This document shows positions 9,200 to 18,123 of a stretch of 64,000 nt of DNA, piece by piece. This DNA comes from Bacteroidota bacterium (GTDB lineage: Bacteria; Bacteroidota; Bacteroidia; Bacteroidales; F082). The notes under the pieces are model-generated. The model made no database searches. It worked only from the letters and a program-made list of their open reading frames with translations, and had not been told where the DNA came from. Positions within the stretch are counted from its first letter, which is position 1. Each line of letters opens with the position of its first letter. The stretch spans positions 1 through 64,000 of the forward strand of contig WOUZ01000004.1 in the NCBI GenBank assembly GCA_009773165.1, given 5' to 3'. The translations under genes and the position numbers were made by a program.

Positions 9200-10072
9200 A
9201 TGAAATATCGTACTATTATCCTAATTTCAGCTTTGGTTGTTTTTGCCTCATTTAAAAGCGACAAACCTGCATACAAGCTTTTTGACTCAAAAGGTAAAGA
9301 AGTTAAATACCGGAAATTGGTTGAGGCTGCATCAAACGCCGAAGTCGTTTTTTTTGGAGAATTACATAATAATCCAATTAGTCATTGGCTGCAGCTTGAA
9401 CTTACAACCGACTTACTTAAGGCTAATCCTGCAGGGTTAACATTAGGTGCCGAAATGTTCGAAACAGACAATCAATTGTTTTTGAATCAGTACCTTAATG
9501 GAAGTATAGAAACTGATAGTCTTAAAAAATTAGCCCGACTATGGCCAAATTATAAAACAGATATCGCTCCTTTGGTTGATTTTGCTAAAGAGAACAAGTT
9601 AAAGTTTGTTGCTTCAAACATACCCCGAAAGTATGCCAGCATGGTTTTTAGAAAAGGTTTTGAAGCGCTTGACACCTTGCCTGACAACGAAAAAACATTT
9701 ATTGCTCCACTACCCATCGCCTACGATCCTCAATTGCCAGGCTATGTGGAAATGGTTAAAATGATGGAAGATATGGGTCATGGTAGTTCAACCGAGAATT
9801 TTCCGAAAGCTCAGGCCGTAAAAGATGCTACAATGGCCTGGTTTATTTATAAAAATATCGAAGCTTCAAAAGTTTTTATCCATTACAACGGCGCATATCA
9901 TTCTGATAATTATGAAGGTATTATCTGGTATCTGAAAAGGCTGATCCCTGAAATACGTATTGTAACTATTTCAAGTATTGAAACCGATCAGCCTGTTAAG
10001 CTTCCTGCTGACAAGAAAAATGTTGCCGATTTCATAATCGCAGTTCCTTCAACGATGACTAAAACTCATTAA
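9200..10072 (+). CDS. ChaN-like (DUF399) haem-regulatory family protein
   Basis: This 290-residue protein matches the ChaN/DUF399 family. Its core starts with VVFFGELHNNPISHWLQLEL and contains a conserved glutamate after LGAEMFE. Family members bind haem or act in iron uptake at the outer membrane, and some resemble a hydrolase fold. The N-terminus is a signal-like hydrophobic stretch (IILISALVVFASF), but Ser replaces the Cys of a lipobox (FASFKS), so unlike many relatives it is probably not a lipoprotein. It lies directly behind cdd. The haem connection is family knowledge, not visible here. Confidence 0.75.
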   Translation: MKYRTIILISALVVFASFKSDKPAYKLFDSKGKEVKYRKLVEAASNAEVVFFGELHNNPISHWLQLELTTDLLKANPAGLTLGAEMFETDNQLFLNQYLNGSIETDSLKKLARLWPNYKTDIAPLVDFAKENKLKFVASNIPRKYASMVFRKGFEALDTLPDNEKTFIAPLPIAYDPQLPGYVEMVKMMEDMGHGSSTENFPKAQAVKDATMAWFIYKNIEASKVFIHYNGAYHSDNYEGIIWYLKRLIPEIRIVTISSIETDQPVKLPADKKNVADFIIAVPSTMTKTH

Positions 10073-10272
10073 TGGAGAACTCACTTCTTGTTTTGATTAT
10101 TTATTGATGAATCAATAAGTACAGATAACAAGATTCAATTGATTATGTTACGTATGTAGAACATCAAAACGGATGAGAGTTATTTCTCTAAAATTTCGTT
10201 TCACTGATAATGTTTACACATTGGTTACAATAAGATTGTGAGACATATTTCAGTTTAACTTAAGCAAATCCT

Positions 10273-11385
10273 CTATAATCCCATCAAAATTCCGGCTGCT
10301 CCAACAATAAATGCAACCGTTATGTTGACAAGCTTCACGGCAATGAACCCACGTGGTGATTCTGCCAGCATTGGCAACATACCATGTCCATCTTGAGAAA
10401 TTGAACTTGCCAGCAATATACTCATTGGGAGTACACCTTGGGCAAACAACAATACAAAAACATAATGCGGGCCTGATTCAGGAATAATGCCAATTAGAAT
10501 CGCAAGCACTAAAACAACCCACAAATTTGCAGATATCCATGTTTCAAGATTTACGTATTGATTCATGAAATAAATAACTATCAATACTCCCAGGGTCCAT
10601 AAAAAGATCTTCGCAAAGTGCTTACGTATAATATGTTGCCACAAATGCTCTTGTAAAAAATGTTCTTTTGTTGAAACAATAATAAACATAATAACAGTAA
10701 ATATTCCTATCAAACTGTAGCGAATCCAATCAGCTTCACCGCTGTGATCATGTTCATGGCCATCAACAGCATGACTATGGTCATGCTCCAAATCCACGCT
10801 CCCTCCCATCAAGGTATTCAAATGATGACTTCCATCAATGACACCACTAAAAAGCAAAATCAAAATTCCAGCTACACCAGCAATCAAAAGCGCACGTGTA
10901 AAACTTAAATTTCGAATATTTTCAATCGAACTTGAGGGATGAAACGGATGACATTCTTCGTTTGGGTTATGAAGTGGTAAATCACCATGTCCTTTTAAAC
11001 CAATAAACTTGTTTTTTACTGTAAAATGAACAATTACACCTGAAACGATAGCTATTAGTAGTAAAAAAATATGCAGTTTAAAAGCATCTTCAGGAAACAA
11101 GGAAAACATGATAAATGCTTCATCGCCTGATGTAGCAATCATTGTAGCAACAATAGCCGGAAACATAACAACGCGGTGGATATACAATGAAACCATAGTG
11201 TAAGAACCTAGACAACCTGGAATTATTCCCATTAGTGTTCCAAGTATGATCTGGAGAAAAGGAGAATGCTGAATTTGAAGCGACCATAACCCTCTCGTTT
11301 GTATATTAATATACTCAATGATAATCATCATCCCCATTACAAAAGTGGTGATAATGAAAGTCTGCTGAAGCATTGTTGCTACCAT
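10273..11385 (-). CDS. Putative ten-helix heavy-metal exporter (ArsP_2 type)
   Basis: This 370-residue polytopic membrane protein resembles the ArsP_2/DUF2899 family, annotated as putative metal or manganese exporters. Features are GTLMGIIPGCLGS near the first helices, its inverted echo AILIGIIPESGPH in the second half, and a hydrophilic loop around residues 190-215 rich in His and Asp (HDHSHAVDGHEHDHSG). The two related G-I-I-P-(G/E) segments suggest an internal repeat. It is transcribed away from the Rrf2 gene with 141 bases between the starts. TACTTTTG on the minus strand is a possible -7 box. The transported ion is unknown; the His-rich loop points to Zn, Ni, Co or Mn. Confidence 0.7.
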   Translation of the reverse strand: MVATMLQQTFIITTFVMGMMIIIEYINIQTRGLWSLQIQHSPFLQIILGTLMGIIPGCLGSYTMVSLYIHRVVMFPAIVATMIATSGDEAFIMFSLFPEDAFKLHIFLLLIAIVSGVIVHFTVKNKFIGLKGHGDLPLHNPNEECHPFHPSSSIENIRNLSFTRALLIAGVAGILILLFSGVIDGSHHLNTLMGGSVDLEHDHSHAVDGHEHDHSGEADWIRYSLIGIFTVIMFIIVSTKEHFLQEHLWQHIIRKHFAKIFLWTLGVLIVIYFMNQYVNLETWISANLWVVLVLAILIGIIPESGPHYVFVLLFAQGVLPMSILLASSISQDGHGMLPMLAESPRGFIAVKLVNITVAFIVGAAGILMGL

Positions 11386-11473
11386 AAATTAAAAGTGTGT
11401 TGATTTGAAATTCAATTTACAAAAGTATCTCATTTTTCCGTAAGGATATCTTTGATTTTTTTTTCTGAAAAAG

Positions 11474-11503
11474 TTGGAGATTAAAGTAATCGGAGTAATT
11501 TTG
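11474..11503 (+). promoter_or_regulatory. Promoter of the rrf2 gene
   Basis: TTG (11474-11476), 19 bases, TAATTTTG (11496-11503): a consensus Bacteroidota promoter 24 bases before the ATG. Its last base is the first base of the putative operator. Confidence 0.7.
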
Positions 11504-11521
11504 GTATTTAATTACCTATTA
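11503..11521 (+). promoter_or_regulatory. Putative Rrf2 operator, site 1
   Basis: GGTATTTAATTACCTATTA contains an inverted repeat (GGTA...TACC) and lies exactly where transcription of the rrf2 gene should begin. The same sequence with 17 of 19 positions identical occurs at 33854-33872. Its place between promoter and start codon suggests autorepression. Confidence 0.6.
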
Positions 11522-11526
11522 ACAAG

Positions 11527-11925
11527 ATGTCCAAAATAGTTACACTTACCAAGGGAGCCTCAATTGCATTACACGGAATGATAATCGTTGCCAAATCGGG
11601 TGGCAAAGCAAATGTCATTCAGATTGCTGACATTACAAATAGCTCTAAACACCACGTAGCTAAGATCTTCCAACGATTAGTGAAGGACAACTTTCTTGAT
11701 TCTCATCGTGGTCCAAGCGGCGGTTTTAGCCTAAAAAAAGATCCAAAAAACATATCTCTGCTTGAAATTTATGAGTCTATCGAAGGCAAGATTGAGGTTA
11801 CTTCTTGCCCTCACGATAAACAAATATGTCCATTTAATAAATGTATAATGGACAATGTGACTTTCAAAATGACAAATGATTTCCGCGAGCACTTAAAAAA
11901 ACACAGTTTGGCGGATTATCTTTGA
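11527..11925 (+). CDS. Rrf2-family Fe-S transcriptional regulator (IscR/NsrR-like)
   Basis: This 132-residue protein has an N-terminal winged helix with RGPSGGFSL in the wing, typical of Rrf2 proteins. Three cysteines near residues 94, 101 and 106 (SCPHDKQICPFNKC) lie where IscR, NsrR and RsrR bind their Fe-S cluster, so it should sense NO, redox state or Fe-S/iron status. It sits between two metal-transporter genes and has a repeated 19-bp palindrome in its own promoter. Which member of the family it is functionally cannot be told from sequence. A nitrosative-stress (NsrR-like) role is favoured because the second operator controls the operon next to nrfHA. Confidence 0.88.
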   Translation: MSKIVTLTKGASIALHGMIIVAKSGGKANVIQIADITNSSKHHVAKIFQRLVKDNFLDSHRGPSGGFSLKKDPKNISLLEIYESIEGKIEVTSCPHDKQICPFNKCIMDNVTFKMTNDFREHLKKHSLADYL

Positions 11926-12016
11926 GGCATTCTTTTTTATTTTTTAATCCTCAGCAAAGTAACTTTTTATCCAAAATACTTCATATTAAAGCTATATTTT
12001 TGTAAAAAATGTCGTT

Positions 12017-12784
12017 ATGCATGAGACGCTACTTTGGATCACGCTTCACGCTGATCATCAACACATTACTGTAGGAGCACCTTTTTTAATCGGATTATTA
12101 GCCAGTATTATGCATGTGGTCTCTGGTCCCGACCATTTAGCAGCTGTTACCCCACTCGCGATTGACAACAAATTGAAAGCATGGATAATTGGTCTTGGAT
12201 GGGGTTTAGGTCACACTTCAGGTATGTTGCTAATTGGTGGACTGTTCATCTTTTTTAAGAATTACATCCCTGTCGATGCGATATCAAGTTATAGTGAGCT
12301 CATAGTAGGCTTTATACTTATTGCTATCGGCGTCTGGGCATTATGGAGAATTTTTGGAGGAAATCACGCTCATGCTCATGAGCACCCTCATACTCATCAC
12401 TCTCCAACCGGTGAAGTAATCACACACATTCACGAGCATGATCATCCTGCAGTTAATGTGCATGATCACAGTCACTTATTACCAATTAAACAGTCCTTTA
12501 TTTCTGCAATACTAATTGGGACTCTGCATGGTTTAGCAGGCGTTTCTCACCTAATTGGCATGTTGCCAACGTTGGCGTTTCCGACAATTTCAGATTCTAC
12601 ATTGTATCTTATTGGCTTTGGCATTGGGACAATAGTCGCTATGATCATATTTTCAATACTCCTGGGATTCGTGTCATATAAATCGGATGATATAAAAAAA
12701 CCGTACCTATTCAAAAGCATTCAAATTGTTGGGGCTTCAGCATCTCTGATAGTTGGAATTTATTGGATATCAGCTTATTTCTAA
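12017..12784 (+). CDS. His-rich UreH/NicO-type nickel/cobalt transporter
   Basis: This 255-residue membrane protein has two three-helix bundles separated by a cytosolic or periplasmic loop (about residues 120-155) with some fourteen histidines (HAHAHEHPHTHH, HIHEHDHP, HDHSH). The first bundle carries HVVSGPDHLAA and the second GTLHGLAGVSHL, the H-x4-D-H-like signature of the UreH/NicO/NiCoT families that move Ni or Co. It follows the rrf2 gene on the same strand after 91 bases, with a TATTTTTG -7-like box in the gap. A role in Ni/Co supply or efflux is inferred from the family. Confidence 0.75.
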   Translation: MHETLLWITLHADHQHITVGAPFLIGLLASIMHVVSGPDHLAAVTPLAIDNKLKAWIIGLGWGLGHTSGMLLIGGLFIFFKNYIPVDAISSYSELIVGFILIAIGVWALWRIFGGNHAHAHEHPHTHHSPTGEVITHIHEHDHPAVNVHDHSHLLPIKQSFISAILIGTLHGLAGVSHLIGMLPTLAFPTISDSTLYLIGFGIGTIVAMIIFSILLGFVSYKSDDIKKPYLFKSIQIVGASASLIVGIYWISAYF

Positions 12785-12785
12785 C

Positions 12786-13550
12786 ATGAAAAAGACTTCT
12801 CTGTTTTTCGTATTACTCCTTTTCTTTTTAAGTTCTGTTAATGGACAAAGCATTTCTCAAAAAGGAAGTTGGTTTGTTGGTATCACAGGAGGTCCATTAT
12901 ATGGCGATACAGATGCTAATGCGATTAATTCAAAAACAACAAATAAAAAGAGTATTCAAGCCGGGGCTACTCTGGCCTATGGTTTGACGGATGATTTAAG
13001 ATTGCAGTTTGAAATGCTTTTTGAACGAAGAGGTTTTCAATCACAGCGTTATGTAAACGGATTCAGGCTAACAGACACTTCTTCTCATGTTTGCTGGGAA
13101 TGTTTCTACGCTTATGATGTGACTTATTTTTCTGATTATTTGCAGTTACCACTGCTTGTTCATTATTCAAAAAAGAAAGGTCATTTTGAGTTTGCTGCAC
13201 AAGCAGGTTTGTTTTATTCACTTTTGCTCGTCAACAACCATTCTGGTTACGAAGAACTTTACCTCGATCCTGTTAGCGCTGATTCCTTTCTTCAATATGG
13301 CTTTGAACCTGGTTATTCGCGCATATTATATAGTGGCCAAACATCTAACGTCATCAATACATATGATGCTGGAATTCTTATAGGATTATCTGGAAATTAC
13401 AACATCTATGGGCCTCTCTCAGTCTCGCTTGAAGGAAGATTACAGCTAGGATTTGCAGGTATATACGAAAATCCTGAAATGCCGGATCTTAATTTCAAAA
13501 GTTACATCATACGTCTTGGGCTAATGTGTAACCTGCCAAAAAAAAGATAA
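12786..13550 (+). CDS. Outer-membrane beta-barrel protein
   Basis: The start at the ATG 12786, one base after the UreH-like stop, gives a clean signal peptide (KKTSLFFVLLLFFLSSVNGQ). The remaining 235 residues alternate hydrophobic and polar residues with many Gly and aromatic positions and end in YIIRLGLMCNLPKKR, as in small PorT-like or OmpW-like barrels of Bacteroidota. It contains two Cys in CWEC. No specific function can be assigned. It is tightly packed between the transporter and rex, so the three are probably co-transcribed. Confidence 0.65.
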   Translation: MKKTSLFFVLLLFFLSSVNGQSISQKGSWFVGITGGPLYGDTDANAINSKTTNKKSIQAGATLAYGLTDDLRLQFEMLFERRGFQSQRYVNGFRLTDTSSHVCWECFYAYDVTYFSDYLQLPLLVHYSKKKGHFEFAAQAGLFYSLLLVNNHSGYEELYLDPVSADSFLQYGFEPGYSRILYSGQTSNVINTYDAGILIGLSGNYNIYGPLSVSLEGRLQLGFAGIYENPEMPDLNFKSYIIRLGLMCNLPKKR

Positions 13551-13553
13551 TGA

Positions 13554-14174
13554 ATGCTGCATAGTTTACCCGAACAAACTGTCGAAAGGTTAAGTCAATA
13601 CCGCCGCGTTCTTCTCAATTATCAATATCTTGAACATGCTTTTATTTTTTCACACAACCTTGCCCGTGTATTAAAAACAAAACCAGCAACTGTGCGCCGC
13701 GATTTTATGCTCATCGGTGTAACCGGCGATGTACATAAAGGATACAGCATCAGCGAGTTAATTAATAAAATTGGAGATGCTATTGATGATGACCAACCAG
13801 AAAAGATGTGTTTTGTTGGTATAGGACATCTGGGTAAAGCGGTTTCTGAATACTTTACTTCTGATGATAAGAAACTGAAAGTTGCTGCCTCTTTCTATTT
13901 CGACATGTCCCACCCATTATTAACAGATGTACCCTGTTACAGCATTACGCAACTTTCAGAAGTCATTAAACAAGAGAAAATCTTTATATGTGCTTTGGCT
14001 GTGCCTCGTGAATTTGCAAAGGAAATAAGTATGATTTTGGTTAATGCAGGCATAATAGGCATTTTAAATTTTACCTCCGTTCAGCTTCAGGTGCCAGCAT
14101 ATGTGTATGTTGAAAACTACGATATTATAGCTAAACTTGAAAAGATAGCCTATTTCATGAAAGTAAAGCGATAA
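13554..14174 (+). CDS. rex: Redox-sensing transcriptional repressor Rex
   Basis: Rex represses fermentative and respiratory genes when NADH is low. The 206 residues show the N-terminal winged helix (LPEQTVERLSQYRRVL and KPATVRRDFM), then a Rossmann fold with GIGHLGKAV, which is the NAD(H)-binding G-x-G-x-x-G-x-A loop. The usual Asn of GNLG is His here. The start is three bases after the barrel gene stop. I did not find a classical TTGTGA-N6-TCACAA operator in the window, so its targets are probably elsewhere or use a divergent box. Confidence 0.93.
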   Translation: MLHSLPEQTVERLSQYRRVLLNYQYLEHAFIFSHNLARVLKTKPATVRRDFMLIGVTGDVHKGYSISELINKIGDAIDDDQPEKMCFVGIGHLGKAVSEYFTSDDKKLKVAASFYFDMSHPLLTDVPCYSITQLSEVIKQEKIFICALAVPREFAKEISMILVNAGIIGILNFTSVQLQVPAYVYVENYDIIAKLEKIAYFMKVKR

Positions 14175-14226
14175 TTAACTCATAATGAATACTTAAGACT
14201 TTGTCCAGGATTCAAAAATAACAAGC

Positions 14227-15045
14227 TTAAGGGTTAAATGGAGAGTCATGCTCTTTTGCCATTTGATTATAAACCATTGTGTCAAGTTTGGAAGGGAAAA
14301 GTTTGTTCAACCAAACGGTTAACTTCCCAACCGTAGTTAGAATTATCGAGCGTTTTTTCTTTTCAATTGCATCCAATAAGTATTCGGCAACTTTCTCGCT
14401 GCTCATCATTTTTCCTTCGTCTCGTGGCGATTCACCCTGAGGGCTGCCATCAGCTGATAATGCAACAGCACGAATGTTGGATGCAGTGAAACCCGGACAA
14501 GCGACCAACACATGCAACCCCTTTTTTAAATTCTCAACCCTAAGGGCATCCAAAAAACCTTGCATAGCAAATTTTGATGCTGAGTAGCCTGTTCTACCAG
14601 GTAAACCCTTATATCCGGCTATTGACGAAACACCTACCACAGAACCCTTGCTTTCAAGCAGAAAAGGAAGAGCATATTTTGTACAATATACGGTTCCCCA
14701 AAAGTTGACATCCATAATCTTATGAATTACAGATAGATCTGTCCTCTCAAAAACAGCCCGCATCGAAATGCCTGCGTTGTTAATCAACACATCTATTCTG
14801 CCAAAATGTTTAATAGTTTTGTCAATCAGCAGACGACAATCCTCTTCTTTGCTCACATCAGTCTGTACAATTAAAACCTGAGCTCCATTTTTACGGCACA
14901 ATTCACCAACGCTATTTAAGAAAGCTAAATTACGTGCAGCAAGCACCATTTTGCCACCTCTTTGTGATGCAGCCAGGGCAGTTGATTTGCCGATACCGGA
15001 AGAGGCTCCAGTAATAATAATGACTTTATCTGAAAGCCTGCTCAT
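14227..15045 (-). CDS. Short-chain dehydrogenase/reductase
   Basis: This 272-residue classical SDR has the cofactor loop GASSGIGKSTA near residues 13-23, the NNAG motif, and the catalytic Ser in GVSSIAG with Y-x-x-x-K in GYSASKFAMQG. The ARN segment after the second strand argues for NADP(H). The C-terminal region (KKKRSIILTTVGKLTVWLNKLFPSKLD) resembles the DltE/YqjQ-like group that acts on lipid or polyol substrates. The substrate is unknown. It stands alone, convergent with rex. Confidence 0.85.
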   Translation of the reverse strand: MSRLSDKVIIITGASSGIGKSTALAASQRGGKMVLAARNLAFLNSVGELCRKNGAQVLIVQTDVSKEEDCRLLIDKTIKHFGRIDVLINNAGISMRAVFERTDLSVIHKIMDVNFWGTVYCTKYALPFLLESKGSVVGVSSIAGYKGLPGRTGYSASKFAMQGFLDALRVENLKKGLHVLVACPGFTASNIRAVALSADGSPQGESPRDEGKMMSSEKVAEYLLDAIEKKKRSIILTTVGKLTVWLNKLFPSKLDTMVYNQMAKEHDSPFNP

Positions 15046-15229
15046 ACCTGAATTTTTTGCAAATGTAGTGCATAGGAAAGAATTTTGCAGTTAATAAATG
15101 AAAAGATCGTTCTAAAGGTAAAATTCAAAGAGTTATTAACAATCATCCTATCATTGTTGAAAGATAAATGATTGGCAACCTATCTTACGTTGTACTAATT
15201 AGTGATAATTTTGCACAAATTAATTTTGA

Positions 15230-16432
15230 ATGCTGACTAACAGACAAATGTTTCAATTACACATGGGATTGCCTTCAGTTGTGGATAATCCAATTGAAAT
15301 AGTAAAGGCAGAAGGTATATATCTTACAGATAGCGAAGGTAATAGTCATATCGATCTTGTTTCGGGTGTTTCTGTTAGTAATGTTGGACATCGCCACCCT
15401 AAAGTAATTGCAGCTATAAAGTCGCAATTGGATGACTATATGCATGTGATGGTTTATGGCAAATTTATTCATTCCCCACAAGTTAAACTTGCAACATTGC
15501 TGGCACAGAACCTTCCATCAACTTTAGATGCCGTCTATTTTGTTAACTCAGGCAGCGAGGCAATTGAAGGAGCATTAAAATTAGCCAAACGAATAACGAA
15601 CAGGGCTGAAATTGTCCATTTCAGAAACGCTTATCACGGAGGCACTGCTGGAGCATTAAGTCTGTTGGGTCACGAAACTATGAAAAATGCTTTCAGGCCT
15701 TTGGTACCTGCAACCCGAATGCTTGATTTCAATGATTTTCAGCAACTAAATCAAATAACAAGAGCAACAGCAGCAGTTTTAATCGAACCTATTCAAGCCG
15801 AAGCCGGAATTATACTGCCTGCCGAAAACTACTTGTCAGCTTTACGTAGTAAATGCAAAGAAACAGGCACTTTACTTATATTTGACGAAATACAGATGGG
15901 CTTTGGTCGTAGCGGTAAGCTTTTTGCTTTTGAAAAGTACGATATAGTTCCTGATATTCTCTGTCTGGCAAAAGGAATGGGAGGCGGAATGCCTATAGGT
16001 GCTTTCATCGCATCAAAACAAATGATGATGGAACTAACGCATCACCCTGAATTAGGCCATATTACCACTTTCGGCGGACACCCTGTTTCATGCGCCGCTG
16101 CATTAGCATCGCTCGAAGTAATTCTAAATGAAAAGCTTGCCGAAGCTGCCAATAATAAAGGAAAACATTTTGAAGATGCCTTACTCTTCCACCCGGCTGT
16201 TTCAACAATTCGCAGGGCTGGGCTAATGTTGGCTGTTGAAATCAAAGAAGATATCAAAATCAATGATATTATGTATGCACTAAAACAACAGCGACTTGTT
16301 GTTGATCAGTTTTTATTTCATGAAAAAGCCTTTAGAATAGCTCCTCCTCTCACAATAACCGATGAAGAGATTGAAATCGCAATCGAATACCTCTCAAAAG
16401 CTCTAAATCAAGTACTCCAACAATTACAATGA
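15230..16432 (+). CDS. Class III (fold type I) aminotransferase
   Basis: This 400-residue PLP enzyme belongs to the acetylornithine/4-aminobutyrate aminotransferase group. Visible signatures are VNSGSEAIEGALKLAKR (phosphate-binding), FDEIQMGFGRSGKLFAFE with the Asp that contacts the pyridine N, and LAKGMGGGMPIGAF with the Schiff-base Lys. No arginine biosynthesis genes are nearby, so I do not assign argD. The stop overlaps the start of the GGT gene by ATGA, so the pair may act together on an amino acid or gamma-glutamyl compound. Confidence 0.85.
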   Translation: MLTNRQMFQLHMGLPSVVDNPIEIVKAEGIYLTDSEGNSHIDLVSGVSVSNVGHRHPKVIAAIKSQLDDYMHVMVYGKFIHSPQVKLATLLAQNLPSTLDAVYFVNSGSEAIEGALKLAKRITNRAEIVHFRNAYHGGTAGALSLLGHETMKNAFRPLVPATRMLDFNDFQQLNQITRATAAVLIEPIQAEAGIILPAENYLSALRSKCKETGTLLIFDEIQMGFGRSGKLFAFEKYDIVPDILCLAKGMGGGMPIGAFIASKQMMMELTHHPELGHITTFGGHPVSCAAALASLEVILNEKLAEAANNKGKHFEDALLFHPAVSTIRRAGLMLAVEIKEDIKINDIMYALKQQRLVVDQFLFHEKAFRIAPPLTITDEEIEIAIEYLSKALNQVLQQLQ

Positions 16433-18123
16433 AAAGATCACATATTTTATTTATCATTTCCGTTATTTTTATCGCTAATACTGTAAATGCTCAGGATCGC
16501 GTAACAGGAAAAAACTTTGCATCACGATCTGAAGTCATTGCCCGTCAAGGTATTGCAGCAACTAGTCACCCTTTGGCAACACAAGTGGCTCTCGATATGC
16601 TTAAACTTGGCGGCAATGCTATAGATGCTGCCATCGCTGCAAATGCCCTACTTGGATTGGTTGAACCAACTGGTTGTGGTATTGGAGGCGATCTTTTTGC
16701 AATCATCTGGGATGCTAAAACAAAACAGTTGTACGGATTAAACGGTAGTGGCAGATCACCCCAAACACTGACATTAGATTATTTTAAAAAAAATAAAATA
16801 AAGGAAATTCCTTCCTATGGCCCACTGCCTGTAACTGTTCCGGGCTGTGTTGATGCATGGAATGAGATGCACCAAAAATTTGGAAAACTATCAGTTGAAG
16901 AAATTTTAGCACCAGCTATTTCGTATGCTGAAGCAGGATTTCCCTTAACCGAAGTGGTTGCCTATTATTGGAAGTCCAACGCAGCCAGATTAAAGAATTA
17001 TCCGGGATTTTCTGAAGTTTATCTGCCTGAAGGTAATGCGCCGGTCAAAGGTGAAATTTTCAAAAATCAGAAACTAGCCAACACTTACCGTCATATGGCT
17101 GAGGCTGGATTAAGAAGTTTTTACGAAGGCGAAATCGCTGAACAGATTGCGACCTATGTTCAGGCAAATGGAGGCTTTCTTTCTGCCAATGATCTTAACA
17201 CCCACCGCAGCGAGTGGGTTAAACCTGTTTCTACAAATTACAGAGGCTATGATGTGTGGCAACTTCCGCCAAACGGACAAGGGATTGCTGTTTTACAAAT
17301 GCTTAATATATTAGAGTTAAGCGATTTGAAAACAATGGGTTATGGAAGTGAAGAATATATACACCTTTTTGTGGAAGCAAAGAAACTTGCTTTCGAAGAC
17401 AGGGCTAAATATTATGCTGATCCAGCTTTTTCAAACTTACCGGTAGATAGACTTATTTCGAAAAATTATGCTCTTGAAAGATCAAAGCTTATCAGCAAGG
17501 ATAAAGCTGGTAAAAGCTACCCTGCTGGAATTCTCGAAACAGATAATACTATTTACCTTACTGTTGCTGACTCTGAAGGAAATATGGTTTCACTTATTCA
17601 AAGCAACTACAGAGGAATGGGATCAGGAATGACTCCTGCTGATTTAGGTTTTGTTTTGCAGGACAGAGGAGAGTCATTTTCTCTTGAGGCTGGGCATCCA
17701 AATGTTTACCAGCCAGGAAAACGTCCTTTTCATACAATCATTCCCGGGTTTGTTACGAAAGATGGTGCTCCCTGGCTTAGTTTTGGACTCATGGGGGGCG
17801 CAATGCAACCTCAGGGCCATGTGCAAATATTGGTTAATCTGATTGATTTCGAAATGAATCTTCAGGAAGCCGGTGATGCAACACGTATCAGTCACGAAGG
17901 CAGTACAGAGCCAACAGGTAACCCTATGAGTGACGGAGGTTGGGTTAACCTGGAATCAGGATTCAATTATGAAACAATCCGTGAGCTCATGAAAAAAGGT
18001 CATCGAATTAAATTTGATGTTGGCGGATACGGTGGTTATCAGGCAATTATGCGCGACCCCGTCACCGGAGTTTATTATGGAGCTTCCGAGTCAAGAAAAG
18101 ATGGACAGGCAGCTGGATTTTAA
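16429..18123 (+). CDS. ggt: Gamma-glutamyltransferase
   Basis: GGT hydrolyses or transfers the gamma-glutamyl group of glutathione-like compounds in the periplasm. The 564 residues start with a signal peptide (ILFIISVIFIANTVNAQ). The precursor should cut itself before Thr374 (ETDNTIYLTVAD), the N-terminal nucleophile of the small subunit; the motif is the TIYL variant of the YwrD-like branch rather than TTHYSVVD. The SNYRGMGSGM segment and SFGLMGGAMQPQGH complete the active-site region. Its start overlaps the stop of the aminotransferase gene. There are no glutathione biosynthesis genes in the window. Confidence 0.9.
   Translation: MKRSHILFIISVIFIANTVNAQDRVTGKNFASRSEVIARQGIAATSHPLATQVALDMLKLGGNAIDAAIAANALLGLVEPTGCGIGGDLFAIIWDAKTKQLYGLNGSGRSPQTLTLDYFKKNKIKEIPSYGPLPVTVPGCVDAWNEMHQKFGKLSVEEILAPAISYAEAGFPLTEVVAYYWKSNAARLKNYPGFSEVYLPEGNAPVKGEIFKNQKLANTYRHMAEAGLRSFYEGEIAEQIATYVQANGGFLSANDLNTHRSEWVKPVSTNYRGYDVWQLPPNGQGIAVLQMLNILELSDLKTMGYGSEEYIHLFVEAKKLAFEDRAKYYADPAFSNLPVDRLISKNYALERSKLISKDKAGKSYPAGILETDNTIYLTVADSEGNMVSLIQSNYRGMGSGMTPADLGFVLQDRGESFSLEAGHPNVYQPGKRPFHTIIPGFVTKDGAPWLSFGLMGGAMQPQGHVQILVNLIDFEMNLQEAGDATRISHEGSTEPTGNPMSDGGWVNLESGFNYETIRELMKKGHRIKFDVGGYGGYQAIMRDPVTGVYYGASESRKDGQAAGF

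Noticed and set aside
10235-10260. TTGTGA-containing sequence as a Rex operator
   Set aside because: The second half (TTTCAG) does not match TCACAA and the site is behind the ChaN-like gene, not before a start.
15030-15229. A full promoter for the aminotransferase gene
   Set aside because: A TAATTTTG box is present, but the nearest TTG elements are 13 and 31 bases away, outside the usual 19-21.
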